From Bradyrhizobium oligotrophicum S58 (GTDB lineage: Bacteria > Pseudomonadota > Alphaproteobacteria > Rhizobiales > Xanthobacteraceae): a stretch of 64,000 bases of DNA. The translations under genes and the position numbers were made by a program. Location of the stretch: NCBI RefSeq assembly GCF_000344805.1, contig NC_020453.1, forward strand, positions 4,869,001 to 4,933,000, given 5' to 3'. Below the pieces are notes generated by a model. The model was not told the origin of the DNA. It made no database searches and saw nothing but the letters and a program-made list of their open reading frames with translations. Of the stretch, positions 1-8,666 are shown one piece after another (within the stretch, counting starts at the first letter, position 1; the number at the start of each line of letters is the position of its first letter).

Positions 1-1266
1 GCGGTCGGCGATTTCGAGAAGGCCGTGAACTTCTACATGCAGATTTCCGACGCCAGCCCCGCCTGGACGCTGTCGCTGCGCCCGAGATCGAACCCAGCCG
101 ATCCGCAGACCGGCCGGCCGGGCCTGTCGATCAACGACCCGGCCGGCGTCAGCCGCCTTGCGGTCGACGCCGCTACGGGCCGTGTCGGCATCGGCGTCGT
201 TGCGCCGACCGAAGCGCTCGACGTGAATGGACGCGTCAAGGCCGCGATGCTCACCATTGGCCCGTGGCCGGCCAACCCTGCGCAGTACGGCTTCGTCGGC
301 GCCACAGCGCTGGATCATACGCAGGGACAGAACTATGCCCTGCTGCAGAGCGCATCGGGCAACGATGCAGGTACCACGTATCTCAACTCACCCCTTTCGA
401 TCCGGCTTCGGATCAAGAACGTCGATCGCCTGACGGTGACAACGAACGGCAATGTCGGGATTGGAACCGCGTCGCCCGCGAACCTGCTCGAAGTCGCGGG
501 GGTCGCGAAATTCGGGTCGCTCGGCATCGGTCCCTGGCCCGCCGGCGGCAACTACATGCACTTCGGTGTAACGACCCTGAACCAGGCCGCGGCCGGCAAC
601 TACGCGCTGCTGCAGAGCGCGGCCGGCGGCGATACCGGCACCACGTTTCTGAACTCGCCGACCTCGGTGCGGCTGCGCATCGGCAATGGTGACCGGCTCG
701 TGGTCGATCCCGGCGAGACGACCGTGCTGGGTCCGTTCAAGACGCAAGGCGCCCATCTCGTCAAGCTCGGATATCCGTCGCCAAGCGGCCGCTATGGCAA
801 TGACGGCATTCGCGGCGAGCCCAATCTGTGGCTCGACTCCTCCGGTACCGTCTTCCTCAAGCAGGGCTTTACATCGATCGGCATGGATGTCGCGGAACGC
901 TTCCCGGCAGGCGAGGCGCTGGTGCCCGGCGACGTCGCCGTGTTCGACGAGCATGATCGGACGATCCACCGCTGCGACCGTGCCGTCGACCGCCGCGCGG
1001 TCGGTATCGTGTCCGGCGAGGCCGCCTTCATCCTCGGCATCGAGACCGAGGAGGTGCCGATCGCGCTGTGCGGCCGCGTTCCATGCAAGGTCGACGCCGA
1101 CGTCGCGCCGATCGCCGCCGGCGACCTGCTGACGACGAGCGCGACGCTAGGGCACGCGCAAAAGGTCGATGATCCCACCGCCTGTGCCGGTGCGATCATC
1201 GGCAAGGCCCTCACGTCGCTGGCCAGCGGCAAGGGCGAGATTCTCGTCTTGGTCCATGGGAGGTGA
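1..1266 (+). CDS. eCIS fibre-like protein (5' partial)
   Basis: The frame is open to the left edge, so the gene probably starts upstream; the first start codon in the window is GTG at 25, giving 413 residues. The protein looks like an exported fibre or appendage. It has short VGIG repeats of the kind seen in phage tail fibres (for example VGIGTASPANLLEVAG), and a segment of about 90 residues occurs twice (both copies start near IGPWPA, at about residues 75 and 165, and share NYALLQSA and LNSP). The last 120 residues form a beta-rich domain with DVAERF, GDLLTTS and GKAL signatures, which I have seen at the C-termini of fibre-like proteins. Its place directly before baseplate and tape-measure genes supports a role as the eCIS tail fibre or surface-binding element. 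The receptor cannot be read from sequence. Confidence 0.7.
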   Translation, partial: AVGDFEKAVNFYMQISDASPAWTLSLRPRSNPADPQTGRPGLSINDPAGVSRLAVDAATGRVGIGVVAPTEALDVNGRVKAAMLTIGPWPANPAQYGFVGATALDHTQGQNYALLQSASGNDAGTTYLNSPLSIRLRIKNVDRLTVTTNGNVGIGTASPANLLEVAGVAKFGSLGIGPWPAGGNYMHFGVTTLNQAAAGNYALLQSAAGGDTGTTFLNSPTSVRLRIGNGDRLVVDPGETTVLGPFKTQGAHLVKLGYPSPSGRYGNDGIRGEPNLWLDSSGTVFLKQGFTSIGMDVAERFPAGEALVPGDVAVFDEHDRTIHRCDRAVDRRAVGIVSGEAAFILGIETEEVPIALCGRVPCKVDADVAPIAAGDLLTTSATLGHAQKVDDPTACAGAIIGKALTSLASGKGEILVLVHGR

Positions 1267-1505
1267 ACATGTTCGTCGTCGGTACGACAAACGAAACAGC
1301 CAGCGGTCAGCCGGAAGCGGAGCGATCGACAATGGAAGATCGCCTCAAGGAACGCCTGATGCAATTGCGCGAGGAATTTGCGAGCGGCCAAGCCCAGCTG
1401 CTGCAGACCGAGGCGCGCGCGCGTGACTTGCGCGAGACGCTGCTGCGCATCAGCGGCGCCATCCAGGTGCTGTCCGAAGAGCTCGGCGAGACCAAGGAGG
1501 ACTGA
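1263..1505 (+). CDS. Small coiled-coil protein of the eCIS locus
   Basis: This 80-residue protein starts with a GTG that overlaps the stop of the fibre gene (GTGA); an ATG two codons later is a possible alternative. The first 25 residues are low in complexity. From about residue 27 to the end it is a charged amphipathic helix (DRLKERLMQLREEF through SEELGETKED), a likely coiled coil. It has no recognisable enzyme motif. Translational coupling on one side and a 5-nt gap to the baseplate gene on the other make it part of the eCIS operon. A structural or chaperone role beside the fibre is an inference; I do not recognise the family. Confidence 0.7.
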   Translation: MNMFVVGTTNETASGQPEAERSTMEDRLKERLMQLREEFASGQAQLLQTEARARDLRETLLRISGAIQVLSEELGETKED

Positions 1506-1510
1506 CGGTC

Positions 1511-3577
1511 GTGGACGCGCTATCGATTTCCACCGGTCCTCCGGAGCATCCGCTGCTCGATTTCACGGCCCTGCTGCGGCAGGGCCTGTCGGAGCTCGAA
1601 CGCCTCGCCGGGGAGCAGTGGACCGACTTCAACGCCCACGATCCCGGCATCACGCTGCTCGAGGCGATGTGCTACGCGCTCAGCGATCTCGGCTATCGAA
1701 CCTTCCATCCGATCCCCGACCTGCTTGCGGAAGCCGGAGGAGGCGGTGCAACCTGCCTGTTCACGCCCGCGCAGGCTCTGACCTGCAGGGCCATCACCCA
1801 GGATGATCTCAGGCGCATCGTCCTCGACGTGCCCGGCGTCAAGAATGCCTGGATCGTGCGAGCGGACGGCGCGTCACCGCCGCTGCGCTATGATCCCGCG
1901 GCCAAGACGATCTCGATCGACCGCGATGCGACGCCGGCGACGAACACCGAGCCGGTGATCCCCGGCGGGCTCTGGCGCGTGCTGGTGGAGAAATCCGATC
2001 TCCAGGACATCGACGCATCCGTGCTCAAGCGCACGGTCGCGGAGCGACTGTATGCCAATCGGCCGCTCTGCGAGGATTTCGACGACATCGTCATGCTCGA
2101 TCCGATGCCGATTGCCGTGCGTGCGTCCGTCGAAATCGGCGAAACCGAGAATGGGGCCGATGTGCTGCTCGGCATCTTCGAGCGCGTCAGTGCGTTGATC
2201 TCGCCATCCGTCGGATTTCTCACGCTCGATCAGGCGCTGGCGCGCGGCTTCAGCACCGAGGAGATCTTCGAAGGCCCGCCGTTGGCCCGCGGTTTCGTCG
2301 ATCCGGCGACCTTGCCGCAGGCCGAGCGTCGCGTCGCCCTGCATACGTCGGACGTCATCCACGAGATCATGAATGTGCCCGGCGTCCGCGCCATCCGCTC
2401 GATCCGCCTCGCACGCGCTGGCGACGCCGTCGAAGAGCCTTGGTCACTGACACTGGACGAGACGGGAGCCGCCCGGCTCGACGCCACGGCCAGCAACATC
2501 GAGTTCGTCAAGGACCGGCAGCCGGTCGTGGTCGATACGGCGGCCGTGATCCGCAGCTATGCATCACGCGCCCGCGCGGCGCGGCTGTATCCGGAGCTCG
2601 CCCCGATCGACCGCGACCTGATCCCGCGCCCCGGGCAGGCCCGGGACGTCGCGAACTATCTGCCGATCGAATCGGATCTGCCGCGGCTGTATGGCGTCGG
2701 CGCCGGTGCCCTGCCCGACTCTGCCGACGACACATGCAAGGCGCAGGCCAATCAGCTGCGCGGCTATCTGGCGGTGCTGGACCAGTTGCTGGCCAACGAA
2801 TTCGCTCAGCTCGCTCACGTCGCCTCGCTGTTCTCGATCGACGACGGCTCGCCGCGCACCTATGCAGGGCAGCTTGTCGATACCGACGCCGACCAGGACC
2901 CGATCCTCGATGTCGATTTCGGGCCGGACCAACTGGCCGAGCTGGTCGAGCCCGAAGGCTCGCCACAGGCGTTGCAGCGGCGAAACCGGTTGCTGAACCA
3001 TCTGCTCGGGCGCTTCGCCGAAACCGTGACCGACGACCCGCAACTATCGGAGGCGTCGTCCCCCCTCAATGCGACTGCCGCGACGGCGCGCCTGTTGCAG
3101 GCCAAGCGCGAATTCCTCCGGCGCATGCCGGAACTCGGATCGGCGCGCGGCACCGGCGGCGATTACCTCGCGCTCGGCTCGTCGCCTGCGCTGATCGACC
3201 GGATCCGCCTCAAGCTCGGCTGGCCCGCCGAAAGCGACACCCGCTTTCTGCTCGTCGAGCATATCCTGCTGCGCGCCCTGCCCGAAGACGAGATCAACGC
3301 CCTGCCGCTGCTGGCTGCAGCCCCGCGCGCCGATCCCTGGACGGCGCAGCTCACCTTCATATTCCCGTCGCGCTTCAAGCAGCAGCTCGAGAGTATCATT
3401 CAGCGCATCATGCGCGAGGAGACGCCTGCGCATCTGACCGCCTATCTGCTCTGGCTGGACCCCGATCCCCTCGCGGCCTTCGCCGCAACCTATGACGATC
3501 TGCTGCTCGCGCTGCAGCAGCATCGTCTCGCGGACCGGCTCGGCGTGAAGGCCGGCACGCCGGAGCCATCGCCATGA
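1511..3577 (+). CDS. eCIS baseplate protein (J/gp6-like, Afp11/12 type)
   Basis: This 688-residue protein begins with GTG six bases after the previous stop codon. Residues 37-51 read WTDFNAHDPGITLLE. This signature is characteristic of the large baseplate-J-like proteins of Photorhabdus/Serratia-type injection systems (Afp11, Afp12, Pvc11, Pvc12). Such proteins form the wedges of the baseplate that triggers sheath contraction. The length is within the family's range. Its position before a tape-measure gene and an AAA+ ATPase matches eCIS gene order. Two related J proteins are common in these loci; only one lies in this window, and the other may be upstream of the left edge. It ends in an ATGA overlap with the next gene. 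Confidence 0.85.
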   Translation: MDALSISTGPPEHPLLDFTALLRQGLSELERLAGEQWTDFNAHDPGITLLEAMCYALSDLGYRTFHPIPDLLAEAGGGGATCLFTPAQALTCRAITQDDLRRIVLDVPGVKNAWIVRADGASPPLRYDPAAKTISIDRDATPATNTEPVIPGGLWRVLVEKSDLQDIDASVLKRTVAERLYANRPLCEDFDDIVMLDPMPIAVRASVEIGETENGADVLLGIFERVSALISPSVGFLTLDQALARGFSTEEIFEGPPLARGFVDPATLPQAERRVALHTSDVIHEIMNVPGVRAIRSIRLARAGDAVEEPWSLTLDETGAARLDATASNIEFVKDRQPVVVDTAAVIRSYASRARAARLYPELAPIDRDLIPRPGQARDVANYLPIESDLPRLYGVGAGALPDSADDTCKAQANQLRGYLAVLDQLLANEFAQLAHVASLFSIDDGSPRTYAGQLVDTDADQDPILDVDFGPDQLAELVEPEGSPQALQRRNRLLNHLLGRFAETVTDDPQLSEASSPLNATAATARLLQAKREFLRRMPELGSARGTGGDYLALGSSPALIDRIRLKLGWPAESDTRFLLVEHILLRALPEDEINALPLLAAAPRADPWTAQLTFIFPSRFKQQLESIIQRIMREETPAHLTAYLLWLDPDPLAAFAATYDDLLLALQQHRLADRLGVKAGTPEPSP

Positions 3578-5637
3578 GCGGCGCGATCACGAGCACGCCG
3601 ACCGTGCTGCGCCTCCGCGAGGCCCGCAATCGCATGCTCGACGTGCTCCGGCTCGGCGAGACCTATCCGGTGCGCGACCTGCCGGTGCCGAACGAGCGGC
3701 TGACGGTTGCCTTCAACGACACCGCGGCGATCAAGGTCGAGAGCAGCGAGAAAGGCGCCGACTACGGCTTGCGCACCAAGGCCGGCGATGCCGTCGGCGC
3801 CATCGTCAAGGGCGCGGGAGACACGGTGACGCTGACGACGCCGCCGATCCGTGACGACGTCACCTTCACGATCCACGCGCGCGCGCCGAGCGGGCGCGAG
3901 GCGGACCTCTTGGCCACGGCCGGCGTCAAGGTCGGTCTCGACCTGTCGCTCCTGGCGATCGTGTTGCCGGAGGATGGTCCCTCACCGCGAATGCTGGACT
4001 ACAACGCGGCCGTAACGGTGCGTCTGCCATCCAGCCAGGACGGCGTCGACTACAGGCTCGTGCGCTTTCCCGCCGGCGATCCGGCGCATCCCGACGACAT
4101 GACGGCAGCCGCGCAGGACGACATCATTTCCGTCGGCAATCAAACCGTTCGCGGCACCGGCGGACCGATTGACCTTTCGAGCAAGCCGCTGCAGGCCGAC
4201 ACCGAGATCAGGATCCGCGCGACCAAAGTGTTCGATGCGGCGTTGGCGCGGCCGCCGCAGACCAACATCCTCGCGATCCGCCTGCGCGTCTACGTCAAGG
4301 CCAATCCCGATCTCGTGCTCACCCCCGAGCCCGGCGCAATCGTCGACTTCCAGTCGGCGCCGAAGATCAAGCTCGCCGCGGCCCAGAGCGGCGTCGACTA
4401 TCGTGCCGTCCTGCTGCGCCTTCCTGATGCAGCGTTTGCGCAAGGGGCTGCGGCCGGTCCCGGACTGCTCGCAGTGCCGGTGCCGGGACAGCCGGACGCG
4501 ATCATCCGCTTGCCGTCGCTGACGGCGGATCCGAGCGCCGTGCCGCAAGGCTTCACGGTCGGCGCCGATTGGCAGCCCGGCGCCAATGCCGATCTGCGGC
4601 TGGCGCTGCCGCAGGCGACCGCCGACAACGTCATCGCCATTGCCGCGCGAAAGACTCATTCGACCGGGACGACGTCCTTCTCATCCTGGATCTGGCTGCG
4701 CCAGATGATTGCCGTGCTGCTGCGCCCCAATCCCAAGCCGGGCCTCAGTGCCACCGTCACGCTCGTGGGCGCCGCAACCGACGGGGCGCTGACGATCGCG
4801 GGAGGCCAGCCCGGCGTCTACTACACGCCGCGGACGAACCCGGCCGTGCCGAACATCCTGCCGGCCTATGTCCATCAGCGCAGCGCAGATGATGCCGCAG
4901 CGAACAAGGGCATCGGCCAGATCGAGCTGGAGGTCGACTTCGCGGTGACACGCAACGGCCAGCCACCGCTGCCGCCGAGCTTGGACACCGGCGCCGTGGC
5001 CGTCGGGACCTCCTGGACCATCGGCGCAATGATGGCGCAGAGCCGCGTCGGCATCGATTTGCCAAATCCGGTCGTCATCACGGCCGTCCCGGCAGCACAG
5101 TTGACCGCCGGCCTGGTCGACCGCGGCGGGGTCGCGCACGTCACCGTGCCGGCCAGCGCGGCCGGCGACAGCTACGCGCTGGCCCAGGAGGGCGTGCCCG
5201 ATGACGTGCCGATCGGCGCGGCGCGGGACGGCAATGGTCAGACGCTCGATTTCGCCTCGGCGGCGATCGCGAACGACACGACATTGGTGCTGTCGGCGAC
5301 AAACAAGGCGCCGATTCCGGTGCGGCGACGGATCCGGTTTCCCGTCGCCGTCCGCCCGGATCCGTCGTGCCCCGTCCGCGCCGCCGATGCCGCCGTCGCC
5401 TCGGGCAACCGCACCAGGATCCTCGTCGACAAGTCCCAGCTGGAGATGAACTATCAACTCGTCGTCGCCGGCGCCCCGGTTGGCGCGGCCCAGCCGGGCA
5501 ATGGCGACACCATCGCCTTCGTCACCGATCCGATCACCGCGACCGCTACGTTTTCGGTCACCGCGACCCGATTGAACCCACCGGCCGCATCGGCAACGCT
5601 CGCTGCGACCGCCACCGTCGCGCTCAAACAGCCTTAG
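3574..5637 (+). CDS. Large beta-repeat protein of the eCIS locus, unknown function
   Basis: This 687-residue protein overlaps the baseplate gene by four bases (ATGA). I do not recognise a named family. It is built from repeated beta-rich units of roughly 90-110 residues. Each has a tyrosine-containing strand (DYGLRT, DYRLVR, DYRAVL, YYTPRT, SYALAQ, NYQLVV) followed about 20 residues later by a GNG-D-containing turn (GNGQTLDF, GNGDTIAF). It has no signal peptide, membrane segment or catalytic motif. The pattern suggests a string of Ig-like modules forming a fibre, spike decoration or cage around the particle. Location between baseplate and tape measure, with coupled translation, supports a structural part. 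The exact role is open. Confidence 0.7.
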   Translation: MSGAITSTPTVLRLREARNRMLDVLRLGETYPVRDLPVPNERLTVAFNDTAAIKVESSEKGADYGLRTKAGDAVGAIVKGAGDTVTLTTPPIRDDVTFTIHARAPSGREADLLATAGVKVGLDLSLLAIVLPEDGPSPRMLDYNAAVTVRLPSSQDGVDYRLVRFPAGDPAHPDDMTAAAQDDIISVGNQTVRGTGGPIDLSSKPLQADTEIRIRATKVFDAALARPPQTNILAIRLRVYVKANPDLVLTPEPGAIVDFQSAPKIKLAAAQSGVDYRAVLLRLPDAAFAQGAAAGPGLLAVPVPGQPDAIIRLPSLTADPSAVPQGFTVGADWQPGANADLRLALPQATADNVIAIAARKTHSTGTTSFSSWIWLRQMIAVLLRPNPKPGLSATVTLVGAATDGALTIAGGQPGVYYTPRTNPAVPNILPAYVHQRSADDAAANKGIGQIELEVDFAVTRNGQPPLPPSLDTGAVAVGTSWTIGAMMAQSRVGIDLPNPVVITAVPAAQLTAGLVDRGGVAHVTVPASAAGDSYALAQEGVPDDVPIGAARDGNGQTLDFASAAIANDTTLVLSATNKAPIPVRRRIRFPVAVRPDPSCPVRAADAAVASGNRTRILVDKSQLEMNYQLVVAGAPVGAAQPGNGDTIAFVTDPITATATFSVTATRLNPPAASATLAATATVALKQP

Positions 5638-5655
5638 GACCTTCATCGAGCAGCC

Positions 5656-7326
5656 ATGGCACAGCGTCACGCCATCCATCGTCAGATCGTCGAGGTGACC
5701 GTCGCCAATGCGGCGATGGCGGAGCGCATCGGCAACGTCGTCTCCGACGTCATCCGCGATGCGGTGACGCCGCTGCTGGAGCGCATGTTCGATGCTCTGA
5801 CGCCGCATGCCGAAATCCTGCGCCTGGATCGGCTGGAGCTCGATCTCGGACGGCTCGACCTCGCCTCTCTCCAGCGTGAGCTGCCGGCGCGCATCTCGGC
5901 GAAACTTCCCGATGCGTTGCGGCAATCGGCGGCGCGGGACCAGCGCTCCGGCGGCTCCTCGGCGTCGGCGCAAGGCGGCCGGACGAAACCCGATGCGGAC
6001 GCAGCAGCGATGCTCGTGATTACCCATTTCGTGGCGACCGGCACCTTGCCATGGTGGTGCGATGGCCGCGGGCGCGACCTCGTGGACCGCGCGGCGAGCG
6101 AGGCATTGCAGCGATCGCCCGCCAGTCTCGCCCACGCACTTCGCGGCTTCGTCACCGATCCGAGCGCCATGAACCGGCTGGTCGGGCACATCAGCGACGC
6201 GACGCTCGAACGGATTGTCGTCGCGCTCACGCCCGACGGCGCCGACGATCTGCGCGAGCTCGCATTGCTGCTGGAGAACATATCGATCGGTGATCTCACG
6301 CCCAACCAGACGCGCCGCGCCCGCTGGCAAGGTATCCTGCAGGCGGCCTGTGCCGGATCACAGCCCGACATCGTCGAGGCCGCACTGACGGCCATGGCCG
6401 TCGCAGCCGACGTACCGCTTACATCCGTGCTGGCGGCCCGCAAGGACATGACCGCAACACCATCGTCGCCGACGGCGATCGCAGCCCGTGTCGACGAGCT
6501 GCAGCGACTCCATTCCGCGCCGTCGCGCGCCGCGCGCAGCTGGTCGCAAAACCCCGTGCTCACCGCCCTCCACGCGGAGCTCTTGCCGCTGGCAGCCCGA
6601 TTGCCTGAGCAGGATCAGCAGGCATGGACCGACGCCTTCGCGCGACTCGCGCAGACGCCGGCGGGCTCATCCTACGAGTCTGCACTGTCAGCTTTGCTTC
6701 AGCCCTTGCGTCAGGCCGGCCTGATCACCTCGGTCGCTGCCGAGCGCCTGCAAGCGCGGCTTTCGCGTCGGGCCGCGCCAGCAGCAGCTCGCCGGGATCC
6801 GCGTGAGCGCGGCGAGCTCGACGAGTCCCACGTCGCCATGACGGCCGGCATCTGCCTGCTCTGGCCGTTCCTGGCCCGCTTCTTCGCGCGTCTCCACCTG
6901 CTCGACGGCAACGAGACGGGCTTTGCGAGCCTGGTCGCGCAACAGCGCGCCGTGCTGCTGCTGCATCATCTCGCGACCGGCGAGCGCGACGCGCCGGAAT
7001 TTGCGCTGCTGCTGCCGAAAGTGCTGTGCGGCCTGCCGCCGTTCGATCCCTGCGAGATCACCGAGCCGGTCACCGACACGGAGGCGACCGAGGCTGCGCA
7101 GCTCCTGGATGCTGCAATCGCCCATGCGAGCTGCCTCGGCACCATCTCGCATGCCGGACTGCGCGAGACCTTCCTGCTGCGGCAGGGCATGCTCGGCACG
7201 CGCGACGGCGCATGGCTGTTGCGGCTCGAGCGGCGCAGCGCCGACGTGCTGCTGGAACGGATTCCCTGGACCCTGCAGTGGCTGCGATTGCCATGGATGC
7301 AGGCGGCGATGCGGGTGGAATGGTGA
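5656..7326 (+). CDS. Contractile injection system tape-measure protein
   Basis: This 556-residue protein starts with ATG 18 bases after the previous stop. Its first 75 residues match the conserved start of the CIS tape-measure family (Afp14/Pvc14 type): a helical segment ending in RLDRLELDLGRLDLASLQREL. Members of this family set the length of the inner tube and sheath. The rest is largely helical, with a conserved-looking stretch near residues 395-440 (AGICLLWPFLARFFARLHLL) typical of the C-terminal part. The gene lies directly before the AAA+ ATPase, as in the Afp and PVC loci, and overlaps it by seven bases. Particle length could in principle be judged from its size but is not predicted here. 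Confidence 0.85.
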   Translation: MAQRHAIHRQIVEVTVANAAMAERIGNVVSDVIRDAVTPLLERMFDALTPHAEILRLDRLELDLGRLDLASLQRELPARISAKLPDALRQSAARDQRSGGSSASAQGGRTKPDADAAAMLVITHFVATGTLPWWCDGRGRDLVDRAASEALQRSPASLAHALRGFVTDPSAMNRLVGHISDATLERIVVALTPDGADDLRELALLLENISIGDLTPNQTRRARWQGILQAACAGSQPDIVEAALTAMAVAADVPLTSVLAARKDMTATPSSPTAIAARVDELQRLHSAPSRAARSWSQNPVLTALHAELLPLAARLPEQDQQAWTDAFARLAQTPAGSSYESALSALLQPLRQAGLITSVAAERLQARLSRRAAPAAARRDPRERGELDESHVAMTAGICLLWPFLARFFARLHLLDGNETGFASLVAQQRAVLLLHHLATGERDAPEFALLLPKVLCGLPPFDPCEITEPVTDTEATEAAQLLDAAIAHASCLGTISHAGLRETFLLRQGMLGTRDGAWLLRLERRSADVLLERIPWTLQWLRLPWMQAAMRVEW

Positions 7327-8666
7327 GCGCGCTGGAGCAGAACGCAACGGATCTCGAGGGCGAGCTGACCTGGCTCGCGCAACTGATCGACGCCCGGTTC
7401 AAGCTCTACTTCAATCTGGAGGGCGCCGAGCCGACAGCGGCGCCCGAGCCGCCCGACCTGTCGCAATCGCCCTCCCCCTATGCGACCTTGCTGCGTGAAC
7501 TCGAATGCGACTTCGCCGACCGGGTCGCGCTGGTGCTGGCGCTGACGCCGCATCTGCGACCACAAATCCTCGACGTGTTCTTCACGCGCAACCAGACCTT
7601 CGACCGCCGTTTCAGCGAATTCGGCGGCGTGCGCAAGGACTCCGACGGCGAGTTCTGGCCGACGGGCGAGACGTTGGCCTTCATCATCGGCGGCATCGAT
7701 CTCGCCGCGCGGTTCAGGCTGCAGGCGCTGTTCGAGCCCGATCACCCGTTCGCCCGGCGCGGCCTGTTGCGCGCGGCGACGTCCGGCGGCGACGAGCCGC
7801 CGATGAAGGCGCGGCTGGCTTTGTCGGAGGATGCGCTGGCGCTGTTCACCCGCGGCGAGCAGCGCCGGCCGAGTTTTGGCGCGCACTTCCCCGCACAACT
7901 CGTCGAGACCGGGCTCGACTGGAGCGATCTCGTGCTGCATCCCGCGACGCGCCAGGGTCTCGGCCAGATCGAATCCTGGATCGCGCACGGCCACACGCTG
8001 ATGCACGACTGGCGCATGGCCGCCAAGCTGCGTCCGGGCTATCGCAGCCTGTTCTACGGTCCGCCCGGCACCGGCAAGACGATGACGGCCTGCCTGCTCG
8101 GTAAATCGACCGGACGCCACGTCTATCGCGTCGACCTCTCGATGGTGGTGTCGAAATTCATCGGCGAGACCGAGAAGAATCTTGCCGCCGTCTTCAACCA
8201 GGCGGAGGGGCGCAACTGGATCCTGCTGTTCGACGAGGCCGACGCGCTGTTCGGCAAGCGCAGCGAGACGCGCGACGCGCACGACCGCTACGCCAACCAG
8301 GAAATCGCATTCCTGCTGCAGCGGATCGAGAGCTTTGACGGCATCGCCATCCTTGCCTCCAACCTGCGCGACAACATTGACGACGCCTTCGCGAGACGGT
8401 TCGAATCCGTGATCTACTTCCCGCTGCCGCGTCCCGAAGAGCGCGAGCAGCTGTGGCGCCAGGGCTTTTCGGCCAAGGCGCAGTTCGCCGGCGATCTCGA
8501 CCTGTCGAAGATCGCGCGCGACTACACGCTGTCTGGCGGCTCCATCATGAACGTAATCCGGCTCGCCTCGTTGCAGTCGCTGAAAGAGAACGAGCGTCCG
8601 ATCGGGCGCGACGACCTCGTCGCGGCGATCCGGACCGAGATGATCAAGGAAGGGAGGGCGGCATGA
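7320..8666 (+). CDS. eCIS AAA+ ATPase (Afp15/Pvc15-like)
   Basis: The start was placed at ATG 7320, which overlaps the tape-measure stop; a longer open frame upstream lies inside that gene and is not credible. The resulting 448-residue protein has an N-terminal helical region of about 200 residues and then one AAA+ module. Walker A is GPPGTGKT at 247-254, and Walker B LLFDEAD lies near 301-307. An arginine-rich sensor/finger region follows (DNIDDAFARRFE). This is the ATPase found in nearly every eCIS locus, required for particle assembly or cargo handling in the Afp and PVC systems. The stop codon overlaps the next start (ATGA), coupling it to the first effector gene. Confidence 0.88.
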   Translation: MVSALEQNATDLEGELTWLAQLIDARFKLYFNLEGAEPTAAPEPPDLSQSPSPYATLLRELECDFADRVALVLALTPHLRPQILDVFFTRNQTFDRRFSEFGGVRKDSDGEFWPTGETLAFIIGGIDLAARFRLQALFEPDHPFARRGLLRAATSGGDEPPMKARLALSEDALALFTRGEQRRPSFGAHFPAQLVETGLDWSDLVLHPATRQGLGQIESWIAHGHTLMHDWRMAAKLRPGYRSLFYGPPGTGKTMTACLLGKSTGRHVYRVDLSMVVSKFIGETEKNLAAVFNQAEGRNWILLFDEADALFGKRSETRDAHDRYANQEIAFLLQRIESFDGIAILASNLRDNIDDAFARRFESVIYFPLPRPEEREQLWRQGFSAKAQFAGDLDLSKIARDYTLSGGSIMNVIRLASLQSLKENERPIGRDDLVAAIRTEMIKEGRAA

